Notes: generated by a model from the sequence alone, not told the origin. A stretch of 60,107 nucleotides of DNA from Temnopleurus reevesii (GCA_036244855.1 BQKZ01000816.1:49896-110002), one strand, 5' to 3'; shown: positions 1 to 24,895, numbered from the stretch's first letter. Translations and numbers: made by a program.

Positions 1-8
1 CCTTACAG

Positions 9-11168
<11,160 letters not shown>

Positions 11169-11369
11169 AGACAGAGCACACTGTAACCAGATCATGTTTT
11201 TTTTTTATCTGCAATCCTGCTTTTTTAATCATGAATAATACTGAAAAATATTCATATGTACATGTAGTGTTGATGTGATCAATAACATTAATGTTTAACA
11301 TATGCAGTTGATGTTTTGTATGCAAAAACCATACATTCCAATATGCAGTATTATATAAATTCATCGCGC

Positions 11370-11375
11370 AATAAA
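11370..11375 (+). terminator. Candidate polyadenylation signal of XYLB
   Basis: AATAAA about 200 bases after the XYLB stop codon. The intervening 11169-11369 is AT-rich and non-coding, consistent with a 3' UTR. Confidence 0.5.
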
Positions 11376-11535
11376 TAATTGTGCAGTTAGAATTACATTG
11401 ATTAAAGTCAATGTCTATAGAAATTCAACCTAAGATTTAGATATGCTAGCATAAAGGAACCGTTCTGATTTATCATGATTATTATCATATTGTGTTCAAT
11501 CAGCTTTTCTTGACTTTGTTAAAGTTAGTTGGAAT

Positions 11536-11542
11536 TTATTGC

Positions 11543-11573
<31 letters not shown>

Positions 11574-12394
11574 TTTATTTGTCCACAATGGGAAATTTGC
11601 TTCGTTGGCTTTGACAATACATGTACATTCAAACAAAAGAAACATTAAAATGAATAATACACAAGTAAACACATACAGAGTGAACATAATCATGCATATA
11701 CAGTAAACAAATAGAAAGAACATATAGATGACAAGGTCGGTAGACAAAAGTCAACAAATACAGTTTATTAGAAACGTTACATTACATGAGAACATGTTCA
11801 ATGTTGCTGATTATGGTGCTTTGTATTTTACTGAGCGATTTTGGGTAACTAAGTTAATTGGTTTTACGGTGAACATTCAAATCAGAAATTATCCAGAACG
11901 ACAGTTTAAAATGAAGAGGAACAAAAAATTTTTTATAATCATACTCAGAAAATTATCATACTAAGCAGAGTTTAATTTGTGGAGATGCATATAAAACGGA
12001 CATATAATTATATTGCGTATTTTCTTATTCCTTTTTCTTTTTACTTTCATTGGCGTCTATTGAATTCCCGGATTGAAAGAGGAACAAAAGTATAACCAAA
12101 ACGGTTTGTGCGGAATCCCACTGATCGAAACCGTTTTCCTGAGCGCATGACCGTGTAACATGAATGGAGCGGATGGTTTGTGTTCTCGAAAATAGATTCA
12201 GCCTGTTTCAAAATCAAAAGGGTACATGCGTCTTTCAAGTTTGTCTCTTCATCTATCATTTTCTTCGCGTGCCGAGGGATTCTTTCCAGTTTGTGAAAGT
12301 CCTCCTTTCGACATGCTCCAAACCAAGCTACACAACTTGACAAGATGCAGGGGAAGGGGGCATTACCAGTTAACCTCAAATTAATGCATCCCAA
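11536..12394 (-). mobile_element. 5'-truncated CR1-like non-LTR retrotransposon
   Basis: On the minus strand, 12394-12047 encodes 115 residues that look like the C-terminal tail of a CR1/L2-type reverse-transcriptase protein: SCVAWFGACRKEDFHKLERI, a basic and acidic stretch, HPLHSCYTVMRSGKRFRSVG and TNRFGYTFVPLSIREFNR. The stop is followed by a 3' UTR including 'ccattgtggacaaat', typical of such elements. It ends in a tetranucleotide (ATCT)n tail at about 11544-11571. ORF, UTR and tail share one orientation. Everything upstream of this tail domain is missing, as expected from incomplete target-primed reverse transcription. Clade assignment rests on motif resemblance only. Confidence 0.75.
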
Positions 12395-13560
12395 AGTTGG
12401 AGGAAATAGAATTTAGCAGCTCCCATTCTACCAAAATAAAAATTCAGATTGGAATGTACAACTTTCTAGCCTTCTAAATGGCAGGAAAGAATGTTAAAAA
12501 ACATATGATGATTGCACCTCCCCAATCTGATTTATTTGCTTTTCAGAGCTTTCCTTATAATTTGACAACTCGTCAAGAATGAGATTGAAATTGGTCATTA
12601 TCGGTCTGTATCATGTGTATTACTTACAACTCACCTTTTTAAAATTATGTTGATTATTGTGCAGTGTTTTTAGATGAAAAATGATTTATATAAAAGTTAT
12701 TGCCTTTCTTGCTTCAAACAGACGATAATCTTAAGAACTTGACTCAAGTGTACTTGACTTTGCATTATGAATACAGTTTTGTATGTATTTTTTGTAATTT
12801 TTGTAATCGTAGTCTGAATATATATGTTCATATTAATCTTTATCATGAACACGATTGCATTAACACATCTTGGGGAAGGAGTACTTTAAAAAAGTGCCTC
12901 TCTTAGGTGTTTGTAAGTATGTGAAAAAAAATGTTCCCAAATTTTATAGCAAGTTATTGCTTTATGGGATTTCAGCTATGTAATTTTGTGATTTTGTTAT
13001 CACATTCTTTAAATATGATACATTTTTTAAAGATTTTAATTAATCATTATGATTCAAGCAATTAGAAACGAGCATTAATATTATGAGTTTTGTTGCTTGA
13101 ATATTTTGTGATGATAACATGAATATACATGTATTTTTTATATAAAACTATGTATCATATAAAGAGAGAAAAATAATTCCGATTTCAAGAGTATTTTTTT
13201 GTAATTGCTTGCCTTCTCTGAAGGATTTCTTTCCATGTTAAAATACTATCCGGATTTTTCGAATTCACCATAATTTTCTCTAATGTTTGTGATGTCAACT
13301 GTGAATGTGCTAAAATAAATTTAATGAATATGCCCTGCAATTTTAGCTGAAGTGTGTCTTTTCCATTACTATTATCTGATATCCACTGTGGCAGGAAACA
13401 CAACATCTAAGAAACAGCTGTACTTCTCTAGGAAATGATTTGAGTGAGTTGTGAGTGTGTAACATAGCTCACAGAGATCCTCAATCTGTTTGATATGATA
13501 AGAGCCCGTTGGACATAACTTCAGAGCGCCATCTACTGCCTAAAGTGTGTTGCTGGAACA
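12395..13560. other. AT-rich intergenic stretch, nothing recognised
   Basis: No exon-like sequence, repeat structure or RNA gene could be supported here. Confidence 0.5.
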
Positions 13561-13579
13561 ACTGAGATATTTAGTTATG

Positions 13580-13940
13580 ATGGAGATAATTATGATGATG
13601 ATGAAGAGGAGGAGGAGGATGATGATGTGATCGTGATCATTGTATCAGTTATGATTATGATGATTATGATGATAATTGTGATAGTGATGAGGATGATGAC
13701 CATATTGGTTATGATTTTGATGGTGGTGGTGATGATGATCATATTGGTTAGGATTATGATGATTGTGATGGTGATGATGATGATCGTCATATTGGTTATA
13801 ATTTTGATGGTGGTGGTGATGATGATGATGATGATAATATTGGTTATGATCATGATGATGGTGATTCAGATAATGATGGTGACATTGGTGATGATTATAG
13901 TGAGGATGGTGATGGGGATGGTTATAATCACAGGATCGAA
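13580..13940. repeat. GAT/GGT-rich microsatellite with nested minisatellite
   Basis: Long (gat)n and (ggt)n-rich sequence. A higher-order unit of about 40-50 bases starting 'atattggttatgattttgat' recurs near 13701, 13740, 13788 and 13838. The long open frames across it are composition artefacts. Confidence 0.9.
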
Positions 13941-14157
13941 TGTCATCTTAAGTGATAATAAATTGGCTTAACATCTAGTACCTCCCAAAGATAGAAAAGC
14001 AAAGGGAATGTCAATGAAAATTGGAAAAAGTTGTGAATGAAAATTAGACGTGCGTGGTTTATGTATATGAGAGTGTGCAACTGAGAAAGAAAGCAAAAGC
14101 ATGTGTGTGTATAAATTATGTGTTTGTTTATATTTTATTTGTGTATATAGGTGCATG

Positions 14158-14158
14158 T

Positions 14159-14209
<51 letters not shown>
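14158..14209. repeat. (GT)n dinucleotide microsatellite
   Basis: An uninterrupted run of about 24 GT units, with degenerate flanking gtgcg and gtatg units to about 14245. Confidence 0.95.
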
Positions 14210-14213
<4 letters not shown>

Positions 14214-14832
14214 CGTATGTAAATGTGTGTGTGTGCGTATGTGTGAGAGAAAACACTTGAAAGTATACAGAATGTTTCTTTCTCCTGACTCTTTGTGAAT
14301 TTGTTATTGTCATTGTGTGTTTGGTTTTTGTCAACGTTTTCTCTTTTTCTGTGAACACTAGAGTTACCGTTTGAGTTTCATAAAGTTATCACACAAAGAA
14401 AATTCTTGCAAAAAAAATACTTTCTTAGCATTCCTAGTACGTGAACAAAAAGGAACGTCATCAAATATCATAACAGATATCTGATAGCATTTTCACTTCT
14501 AGAATTGCTGAGTTGTGTTTCTCTACGTCGGAAATGTCTGAAAAGTCTAGCATAATTTACAATTCTGAAATATATGTGTTCTCATATAAAACACAAGATA
14601 TAAGTAGTCATTATTGTTTGTAAGGGCATCACCAAATAGCTGTGTGTCACATTCGAAACAGACTAGAGAGGTTAATACGATCCATTGCCTCCAGCTCGCT
14701 AACCGGTGGAGAATGCCTGGAATCTAGGAGTTCATTGGCGGATCTTGTAGAGTCGCGCGTGGAGTAATTAGACTCTCACATTTCGAGGGGTCGATCTACG
14801 GTAGCTAGCTGACATCGCACTACCAGCTACCA

Positions 14833-16811
14833 GCCTTCAAACATATGTATTCAATATTAGATTAGGTGACGGCGAGGGGTATTATGTGCTATTACAAGTA
14901 CATGTGAAAGGGAGAGATCAAAATGTGTACTATTCTGAACTCGGCTATCCTCTATTCGTCTAGCTATATTTTCATGAAGGATCATATAGCTATAGCATGC
15001 ACTTTGACAAATACCTTTCATAAAACATTTGTTGCCGAACATAATGCTGATTGCTTAGTAATTCATATTATAAATGTTTCTTAATAACAGACAACATAAT
15101 CATATGATAATTTTGGTGATCCGTTAGTAACAGCTGAAAACCAATGCATTTACTTGATATCCAGTTAAGTATATTATATACACTGTAAAAGAATGTTCAG
15201 CTTTTCAAAACGCTTTTTTATGACAGTGTAGGCCTATACATACAACGTCCTCGATTATTTAACATTTAATTTAGTCTGGATGATAGCAGGAAGCTATGTT
15301 TAGCTTTTGAAGGCTTAAAAGCTTGGAAAATGATAATCCGTTTCAAGTATTTCCATGGTTTGTCTCAAATTAATACAGAGGAAACTCAGTATAACAAGGT
15401 GCTTAGGACCATCAAAAATACCTTGTTATAGCAGTAATCTCTATAGCAGAGTTTAAAAACAATGAGTTATAAAGAGCTCGGACCAGATTTTTTACTTCTT
15501 TGTATCAGATATTTTGTTTTATCAGATCTCTTTATACCGAGTTTTCATTGTACTTTCTGTTCGTCTTTTCAATGTTTTGTTAATAAGGGTCATACCATAG
15601 AGACTCTATGGTCACACTTTCAGAACCTACTACAGTCCCCTAGGGGTTTGAACTCTAAGTTTCACCTAGTGTAGATGGTCATGTTTTCAGAAACCACGAC
15701 CACAGGATTTCTTATGGTTTCGTCAAAGTTTCGTTAAGGTCATTTGCAAGTGTGATTGAAGATTCGTCGAAGTCTCGTTAACCACGACCGGCTCCACCTC
15801 TCACTTACGTACATCTACATGCACATATACTTACACACTTCCATTCAGCAATAACATGAAAGATTTATATCTAAACCTAAAGTTTCGCTAACAATTAACA
15901 CAGTGTGAACCCCATCAAAGTTTCATCCTGGTTTAGGGAATTAATTTTTATGATCGTAGTTAGTGAAATTCCCAGTTTTGGGATAGGTGTAGACAAAGCT
16001 ACTTTTACTACGTTTTGCAAGGATAACAACCTTTTTGTTCAATAAGGCATCGATAATTCCCCCCCCCAATATTGCTCTAGAAACAAATTACTTTATTCAA
16101 CTAAACTAGTTTTCAGTTGCTCCTAGTACCGCTGATTTTGCTGCATACGATTTGGAACATCTGATTTGAGAAGTATGGAGTTTCTTTTTGGTTAAGAAAA
16201 TATACTTTTCAAATCTCTACAACTTTTCCAGATAGTCTTTATTTTGTTCACCATATAGAGACAACTTTGTATATCAAACTTCTGTGAAATTTACAAGGTG
16301 ATGTTCTTCCTATCTGTCTTAAGTTTTGCCATATTTACTGGTTCCCATGCACATCGGAAGAAAATAGTTATGTCTGACCTGATTTATGTATGGAATTGAT
16401 TCGTGCTCATGAGCAAAAGTGGTCTAGTATTAATTTAATGCGAGCAGTCAAAACTTGAAACTTGAAAGTACTACTGTCTTTAACAAATGCATACAATCAC
16501 CATTGGCCTACAGAAACTGACTACAATAATAGTAATGAAAATAATGATCATAAAAATAAATAATAATAACGACAATAAACTATCTTTATATGGGACACAC
16601 ATCCACCCTACAAAGTGCTCAATATGCGTTTGCATCATTATTACCCTGGCTTTAGCCGTCACCATCTCGGCGCCAAAGCATTTCAAGGAATGATTTCATG
16701 CCAGATAACCTGTTACCTCACCTGGATTGAGTGCAGCACGATGTGGATTAATTCTTACTTAAGAAAATTAACGCCATGGATAGGAATCGAACCATATGTG
16801 AGTTATATGAT
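14833..16811. repeat. Tandem duplication, unit 1 (about 2.0 kb)
   Basis: Runs from 'agccttcaaacatatgtatt' to 'gaaccatatgtgagttatat'. It matches 16813-19351 in the same order and orientation along its whole length, with moderate divergence and indels. Shared landmarks include the first 110 bases, 'gtctggatgatagcag', 'gtgtgaaccccatcaaag', 'gccatatttactgg' and the SINE at the right end. No gene was recognised inside. Confidence 0.88.
16550..16800 (-). mobile_element. tRNA-derived SINE copy in duplication unit 1
   Basis: Lies on the minus strand. At the right edge the B-box-like 'ggttcgattcc' (reverse of ggaatcgaacc) marks the tRNA-like head. The body includes 'attaccctggctttagc' and ends leftward in an AT-rich ataataata tail. 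Same family as 19143-19345 and 58540-58855. Confidence 0.72.
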
Positions 16812-18944
16812 NAGCCTTCAAACATATGTATTCAATATTAGATTAGGTGACGGCGAGGGGTATTATGTGTTATTACAAGTACATGTGAAAGGGAAAGATC
16901 AAAATGTGTACTATTTTGAATCCTCTATATACGCCTATCTATAATATTCATGAAGGAAACAGCTATAAAACTTTGACAATCTATTTCTAAATGTATTCCT
17001 TCGGTAAAAAAAAAAAATAGTTCATGAACATATAATGGCGATTTGCCTAGCAATTCAAATAGTTATATGATAATTCGTGTGATCCATTAGTAACAACTGA
17101 AAACCCATACATGTACCTGATATCGAGTTTGCATATTATACTAGTATACACTTTAAATCCTAGAGTGTTCAGCTTTCACAACGCTTTTCATGACAGTTAA
17201 CGTCTTAGATTATTTACCATCTAATATAGTCTGGATGATAGCAGAAATATATGTTTAGCTTTTGAACATGAAACTCTTGGAAATATATTTGTACAGGTAC
17301 AAAAGATCAGCAATCCGCTGTATTGCATCAATGTATTTCCATATCTATCCAGCGTTCGATATTAGTAGGGGGTAACACTTATAGCCGAAACCCCCATAAG
17401 GATTCAGAACCTATACGACAGTCCCCTAGTAATTTGAACTCCAAGTTTCGTTCATCTCAGTTGACCACGACAGAATTCTAACGCTTCGAAACCACGACCA
17501 AACCACGAGTTTTCTTATGGTTTCGTCACCGCGGATTGTCTGTGTGATCGGAGATTCGTTGATTAAGTTTCGTTAAACACGGCTCCAGAGCACGCTTAGA
17601 GAATTTAGTGACCTCTTACTTACTTACATTTACCTACTTACATTTACTTACATTACTTACTTACATTCAGCACAAACATAAATGCGGAAGATATATCTCT
17701 AACCCTGAAGTTTCGCTAACGACAGCACAGTGTGAACCCCATCAAAGTTTCATCTTGATTTAGGGAATTCATTGTTATGATCGTAGTTATATTAGTTAAA
17801 TTTCAAGTTTCGGGATAAAGTGACACTGTTTCTACGTTTTGCAAGGATAACAACATTTGTGATCAACATACCCTCCCATGCCACATGTATTGCAACATAT
17901 AGCAAAATTACGTTCGTTTTCCATTGATTCACCTGTCGTATTTTTTCTTATTTTTCCTTAAATGTAAAAAAAAAAATCACAAATATCTATTGTTGAAATT
18001 AAAGTGTCATACACGTTTTGTAAATCATGTAGGGTAAAACAATTCTTAATGGGTTATGCCTTAGGTACCAAGGACCAAAGACGAAAAAGGTAGAAATTTG
18101 CAATGTCTCGACTTGCAAATTAGTCATTGGCTTCTCGCAAAATTATTTTCCCTTTCTTTAAATTGAACATATTCCATGACTTGTTGAATACTTCTGCTAA
18201 CAAAAAGTGTCAAAATCTATACCCCATATAATGCAAATAAAATAGACAACGTTAGTAGAAGACGTCACTCTCATTTCCTTCAGGACATGTGTTCTTATAA
18301 TTTTATGACACATCGTGTGTTGGCCATTAGGTTTTGAGAATGAGCAATATAATTCCAAAAGGTTATCGTTCTTGAGAACAGAAACTACATTTCTCTTCAT
18401 ATGGCCAGTGCATAAAATTTATTTATACGTGTGTCCTAAAGGAATTAAGAGTGGGTGTACTACTAGATAATATGTGACAGTCATCGAGATTTCCCCAAAA
18501 ACATTTCTCTTGAATAAATTACTTTATTCAACTAAAATAGTATTCAGTTGCTCCTTGTACCTCTGATTTTACTACATACGATTTGGAATATCTGAATTGA
18601 GAATAATGGAATTATCTTTCAAAATCCTTTCAAATAGCCTTTTTTGTTCATCATAAAGAGAACAACTGTGTATATCAAACTTCATGTGAAATTTACAAGT
18701 TGATGTTCCTCCTATATCTGTTCTTAGCCTTGCCATATTTACTGGCTCCCTTATAGGGCGAAAAATATATGCGTCCGAGATAATGTATTTATGAAATTAA
18801 TTCATGCTCAAATAAAAAGTTGATCAATTCAAACGATCAAATAAATTTTGTTCCAAATTGAAATATATCAGTACTACTGCATTTCACAAGTACATAACCA
18901 CCACTAGCCTACATTTCTTATTTTGCCAAGATTGTGATATAATG

Positions 18945-18986
18945 ATAATGATAATAACACTAATAATAATGATGATGATGATGATG

Positions 18987-19037
<51 letters not shown>

Positions 19038-19072
19038 TTAATAATAATAATAGTAATGTTAATGATAATAAT

Positions 19073-19146
<74 letters not shown>
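18945..19146. repeat. (AAT)n trinucleotide microsatellite
   Basis: About 200 bases of aat/gat triplets, nearly pure in the middle. It forms the tail of the adjacent minus-strand SINE and has expanded relative to the short tail in unit 1. Open frames of poly-Ile or poly-Leu here are not genes. Confidence 0.95.
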
Positions 19147-19345
19147 ATGCTCTTTATACGGCGCACTCATCCATTCTACAGAGTGCTCAATGTCCGCTTG
19201 CATCCTTATTACCCTGGCACCAAAGCATTTCAAGGAATGATTTCCTGCCAGATAACCTATTACTTCACCTGGATTGAGTGCAGCACGATATGGATTAATT
19301 AAGAAAATTAACGCCATGGATGGGAATCGAACCATATGTGAGTTA
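19147..19345 (-). mobile_element. tRNA-derived SINE copy in duplication unit 2
   Basis: Paralogue of the SINE at 16550-16800. It shares 'aagcatttcaaggaatgatt', 'ctggattgagtgcagcacga' and the ggaatcgaacc B-box-like end. Because it lies inside the duplicated block, it was probably present before the duplication. Confidence 0.72.
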
Positions 19346-19351
19346 TATGAC

Positions 19352-22300
19352 CTTTTAATTATAACCAGGAAAGAATAGCATCACCTAGGTTTGACAATCC
19401 ATGTAAATATAGAAAACACTGTAAACGGCCACAAAACAAACAAGTTGTGTTCCTCTTTAAAGACGATACCTTGTCAAATGATCCTAACCATATGTTTGAG
19501 GTGTATTCCAATTACTAACTAATGAGTTCGCAACAGCCATCTAACACGACCAATTAGAAGATTTATCACCCTAAGAAGAGCCAAAGATGTCTTGTAATTG
19601 ATGAGTTTGCTCGGTGGAGGCTGAGGGTTAATGAGGCTTGATGTTAAGATTAGTAAATGATCCCAAATGGTATTACAGTGTATTAGGAGTCGTATGTGAT
19701 ATAGGGTCTTGAGCTTAATGAAGACGTGTAGGTTCGAAGTGAACCTTTCTAAAATATTAATGGGCTTTTCTCCTCCTCCCCCTCTTCCTTCTCTCCCATC
19801 CTCCTCCTTCTTTTTTCTCGACATCTTCTTCCTCCTCTTCTTTTTCTCATTCCTTCATCTTCATTTCTCCCCCTATCATTTGTAGATGAATGTTGGTGTA
19901 AACTAGGCCTTTAAACAATAACAAACCAATGAGGAATTTTCGTTGACGTGGTAATTTGAAAAAATATTAACTTCAAAATTTCGGATTTCTGGATTACTTA
20001 CGAGGACATCAACCAATTCGTGGATTTACCATTTTCTCACACATAGATTATCCATAATGACTTATCCATTTCTAATGTAAATAAACATTGTTTAAGTACG
20101 GTAATGAGATAAAGTTGTATGGTGATTAATGAGATAGCTCGTTGGAGGCTGATGGTCAATGAGGCATAAATTGTAATTACAGAGATTGTTGTAATTACAG
20201 AGATGTCTGAAATAATTTAAGGATATCTTTTTCTTCCACGATTGATCACTTCCAACGAAATGTAAAAAGTATTTCTAAAATGGATACAATAAACAAATTT
20301 ACAGCAACCAGAAATTCCAGATATTGTCAGGAAACTGCAAACTGCATTATTGCTATTTTGTTTTGAGTGAAGATGATGATTATGTTAATTCTAATGGCGC
20401 TCCTCATTCTGATCCGAATATTTGCGCCTATTTGATTAACATTGTAACTAGTTTATTTGAAAATGTGGTAACATTAGGCATATTACTATTTGGTTATCTA
20501 TTGCATTATCAATTTGCATTTCTACGGAAGATTTCGAGAAAGTATAATGACATCCTATTCATCATTTTCACATTTTTTTTTAAACGGAGTGATCTTTATT
20601 TCATAAAATGTTTAAAGGATGATATAACCAAAGCCGATATGAAATTATACTTGTTTACTCTGTTTGTAAGATTGAAACCAATATACTTAAAACATATAAA
20701 TAGATATAATATATAAAATGGTAGATATAGAAGATGAATTAAAGAATAACAGCAACAAAAATAGATTATAGAATAAAGAAAAAAGAGCAACAACAACAAA
20801 AACAGCAATGACATTGACCTAAATTTGGATAAATTGCAACACATAAACCTGACCAGGAGTTGAATGTTGGTAACGTTACCTATCATTGAAAGGGAAGTGG
20901 GTTTCCTTTTTTGCAATACTTCTTGTCCTTTGGGAATTCCCAAATGCACATTCAAGACTTTATAGCGATGAATAAAGCAATAAAGCAGATAACAATAGTT
21001 TTGGGGGTTATAAAAGTAACAAAAATAGACAAACTCCTCAAAAAATAAGGCGAAAAAGGGAAACTTCATATTACAAACACATAAAAGAAATATGGGAACT
21101 TTATTTCAATATCAAGTCATATTATTAAAAAGTATGTGCCGGTGAATGGATTGATTTGTGAATACAATTATGAATAACGAATTCTAATCATTCTGGATTG
21201 ATGTTGATTACCGTATAACAATTGATTATCTTCTAAATATTTCATCTGTAAAAAACAACCTTTCTTTTAATTAATTAATTCATCGATTCTCCTTGCCCTT
21301 GCATAAATTATATACATTAAAATTCATTGTTTTATATGATGATATAATTCAATATCAGATCTTTCTTCCATTCTGTTAAAGTCAATTCCCAAAACGCTGG
21401 TCCTTGCTGTGTGCGTATTTTTTGTTGTTGTAGAGTTCCAATGAATGACGTTTCTTTGATCACTAACTGGACAACCGAACTAATATAAAAAGAATAAACA
21501 GATAAAAGTGAATAGATGAATAAGTGTAGTATATTTTGATATTTTCGTGTTCATTTCCCTTTCCAGATTGTGTGCCATATCAAATCACAGATACAAAGTT
21601 TCCAAGAAAAAATGCCCAAACAATTTATTATTCATTTTGAGGTAAAAAGATAAATATTTTTTTAAGGTACAAGCTGAATTATATATGATAACATGACTTT
21701 TGAAATATTTCATGCAATATCTCTTTTTTAATGTAAATAACATACTACATTTAAAGAAGGGGTTCTTGACAGAAAGGGAATGTAATTGACGTATGACCAA
21801 AGACAAAAGTGTATAGAAGAAAACTAATAGAAGGCATGTCATATAAAACATTGTGCTGCACTCAACCCAGGTGAGCATCACTGAAAATCGGTATCAGGAG
21901 GAGTATACAATTTGGAGGCAGCCAAACATCAAGAGTGATTTGAACTAAAACTTTACATCACTGTGAGCAAAAGGGACAAAAATGTTTGGAAAAAGCAAAC
22001 AACTTCCGTTCATGCACAATAACTAGATGCACACAAAAGAAAATTGTAATTCCCTCTTATTCAGAGGAGATATGTCCAACAAGTGTTCCATGTTCAGTGA
22101 ATGAACATGGAAGCAATTTTTTTATTGTATTGTGATCACGAAGATATATTTTTCTTGTGATCACGAAGCTATTGTGAGAGATTGAATGAATTTGTTATAC
22201 TTTGCCAAATTCCTTTGTCCCTTCTACTGGCAGTGTTTAGATACCAATGCACTTGACTCAAAGCTGCTGAGATTCAGTAATTAGATGGATGCATTCTTGA

Positions 22301-22500
22301 TCTTTGGCAGGTGCAAATTTACAACACGCCACTCCAAAAGTACTGATAAAAATCTTAATAAATGACTTGAAGCAGAGTGACTCACTCACTACATCCGAGA
22401 TCGTGATCGATATGGAAGAAGATGAAAGCTAATGGGCTATTTGAGTCGTAGGGGTTGCACTGGATGGAAGACAGGGTAAATAAGGACAAAATGATGGACA
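19352..22500. other. Intergenic stretch without recognised gene
   Basis: AT-rich DNA. A diverged repeat of about 50 bases occurs near 19595-19650 and again near 20125-20175 ('gctcg-tggaggctga-ggt-aatgaggc'). A SINE-like scrap, 'gtgctgcactcaacccaggtg', is at about 21852-21872. 'ttgtgatcacgaag' occurs twice near 22130-22170. Nothing reads as an exon. Confidence 0.45.
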
Positions 22501-22537
22501 GGGCGGAAAGTCAGGGGAATGAGCTATGGATGGGGAA

Positions 22538-22652
22538 AAAGAAAGAGAGAGAGAGAGAGAGAACACAGAGAGGAGGAGGAGGAGGAGGAGGAGGAGAGAG
22601 AGAGAGAGGGGAGGGTGAGAGAGAGAGAGATAGAGGGAGGGAGAGAGAGAGA
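22538..22652. repeat. (GA)n / (GGA)n purine tract
   Basis: Interrupted GA and GGA repeats of about 115 bases. The Arg/Glu or Leu/Ser-rich open frames across it are artefacts. Confidence 0.92.
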
Positions 22653-24795
22653 ATTTCTTACAAAGCATCAGAAAATGGTTTTAACACCGACGATGTATCA
22701 GGTTTGAATGATTTGCATAATTTCAGCGGCATTTCTTTTTCTGTTGCTGCTCTGAAATACAAACAGGATCGGTCTAATTGCGGTTATAACCAGAGCATAT
22801 GTTAAAATAAATTCAATTCTAATTCTATTTTCCATATTCAAATAGATAAAAACATACATAAGTATTCACAAAACAAATCATAAAAACATATACATAATAA
22901 ATATTAGAATATGAGTCATCGTCAATTGCATTTGCGTTATATAAAAAGGAAAGAGAAAGTTTTTAGTGAATAATGGTTGGGAATATTAAGCCACCCCACA
23001 AAGAGACTTGCTTAGGGTTTTCCCCCAAGAATCATATAAAAGTAAGAGAAGAAGAAGGAAAAGAAATGAAATAGATAGATACAGAGGAAGAAAAACAGTC
23101 AGAGAACATAATGAGCTATCAAATACCCATTTGTTTGCAATATTGCATTTACATTCGTTTGCATCAATCATATCCAGCGGCTTTGAAATTCAAAATAAAC
23201 CCTAAATCCTACACAGTCATGACAGGTGGACATTTAGCTGATGTTTACATTTCCATACATCGACCTCAGGCCTAACGAGTTCCAACATCAGTCCACAGTC
23301 TTCCATGTGCACTTCTGCATATAGGGCGCGCGTATGCAGTCGTTATGCATATATAACTCTAAACACAACATTTGTACCTGAGCCTTGAACCTCACCAACG
23401 TCTCTTTGTGATTGATGTCCTTGAACATGAATTTTCAGTACCACATAGAGCCATGTATAGAAAAGGGGAAAAATCACGTTTTTGAGTGTTTTCAGAATGC
23501 ATGCATTTATCAAGAAAGCCTTGAGGGATAGCAATACAATAAATGTAAAGAGTACTGAATAACAAATCCGATTTTGTTCAATGATAAAAAGAAGAAAGGT
23601 GTTTATGAAAAATTATGAAATGATTCTTTTCAAATCCCCCAAAATGGCATTATACAACTAATTTCAATGTTCTCATCCGTAAGAAATCCTTAGCATCATA
23701 ACATTGTATGCTGTATAGGAGCTGGAAATGTTTTTTTTTTAATCGAGTGCGTGTATGTAAACTGAACAGCGATGCCAGTGGCACATCGTGGAATCTTTGC
23801 CAACGGTGTCTGCAAAACGTGTTAGAGATTAAAACAGATGGTTGCCTTACAACACAAATCGATTAATGCATAAAGCACCCAGTCGAATAATCTCACCGAT
23901 TTGCGCTTTAAGCTTTATGCAGGTATGCCTCCATGTGTGCTGAAATGCTTGCAGAGAGAAACAAATAGAACGCCAATTATCGAACAAACATATGGTAGAG
24001 TAATGAAGATGGGTGAGATATATGATTGGGCTTGTAAGCCTCGTGCAAACTCTTTCTTGTCATTTCTAAAATATGATTATGCAGAGTACATAATTCATAC
24101 TTTTTTTATTTAACTAAAGAGGGTCGACACGAGATAAAACACTCTGTTCTCTTATTCATTGCTCGCTGCCTATAATGGTTAATATCGAGTAATTTTCAGA
24201 CTCTGCTCTTTATTAATTGAAGGTTTTTTTTTAGATTTTACTTTTAATTCTAGCATCTGCACCAATTAGGGATAATAAAGTGTGCCACAAGAATGAGGGT
24301 TATATTCCGTTACAAAACATCCTTATCGCGACAACTGGACATCCATACTTAGGGAGAAGACCCACGTTATGCTAAGGATATATTTACCTCCCTTAATGTA
24401 ATAGTGAAAAGTGAATGATTGAAAATAGTTAACTGGTATTATTGATATTCGTCATTGTCATCTGTTCATCATCATCATCAAGCTTGGCTTTAACTCATGG
24501 TCACAGTTTTTTTTTAAGATTGAAGATTTTGTGTACACAACATGCAACAACTATCAGTATTAACTCATTGATCAACACAATACTCTTAACATTTACTATT
24601 AGCTTTAGACTGACATGCAGACAAATAATGTTTCATTTATTTCTTTGAAAATGTATAGGGGTATATTGGTTTTTATCAAAGACGAAAACAAAAACCATTC
24701 TGTTTACGTTAAAAGATCTATAATCCTGCTGAGTATGCACCAGTTCCAATACAACACAGGAAGATGTTTGAGGAAATGTTGAGGTAATATACATT
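22653..24795. other. Intergenic stretch, nothing recognised
   Basis: AT-rich sequence with no supportable coding, RNA or repeat feature. Confidence 0.45.
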
Positions 24796-24796
24796 C

Positions 24797-24895
24797 TAGA
24801 CACATAGTAATAATAATACTAATAATAATACATGTGTCTTATATAGCGCACTTTCCACCCTGATTAGGTGCTCAAGGCGCTCAGAGCAAATTCAT
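24797..24895 (-). mobile_element. SINE 3'-end fragment
   Basis: An aataataat tail is followed by 'cttatatagcgcactttcca' and 'ggtgctcaaggcgctcag'. This matches the tail region of the tRNA-derived SINEs in the window. The tRNA-like head is absent. Confidence 0.5.

Larger units (their letters stand above)
16813..19351. repeat. Tandem duplication, unit 2 (about 2.5 kb)
   Basis: Second copy of the block at 14833-16811. It is separated from unit 1 by a single N at 16812, so the unit boundary and a sequence-uncertainty mark coincide. It is longer mainly because of an expanded (AAT)n array. Its right end repeats 'gaaccatatgtgagttatat' before unique sequence resumes. Confidence 0.88.

Noticed and set aside
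13590..13971. Met/Ile/Val-rich open frames
   Set aside because: They come from GAT/GGT microsatellite sequence.
18858..19335. Open frames rich in Ile or Leu on both strands
   Set aside because: They are translations of the (AAT)n array and the adjacent SINE.
20324..21069. Overlapping 130- and 157-codon frames on opposite strands
   Set aside because: AT-rich, hydrophobic by composition, with no motif and no splice context.
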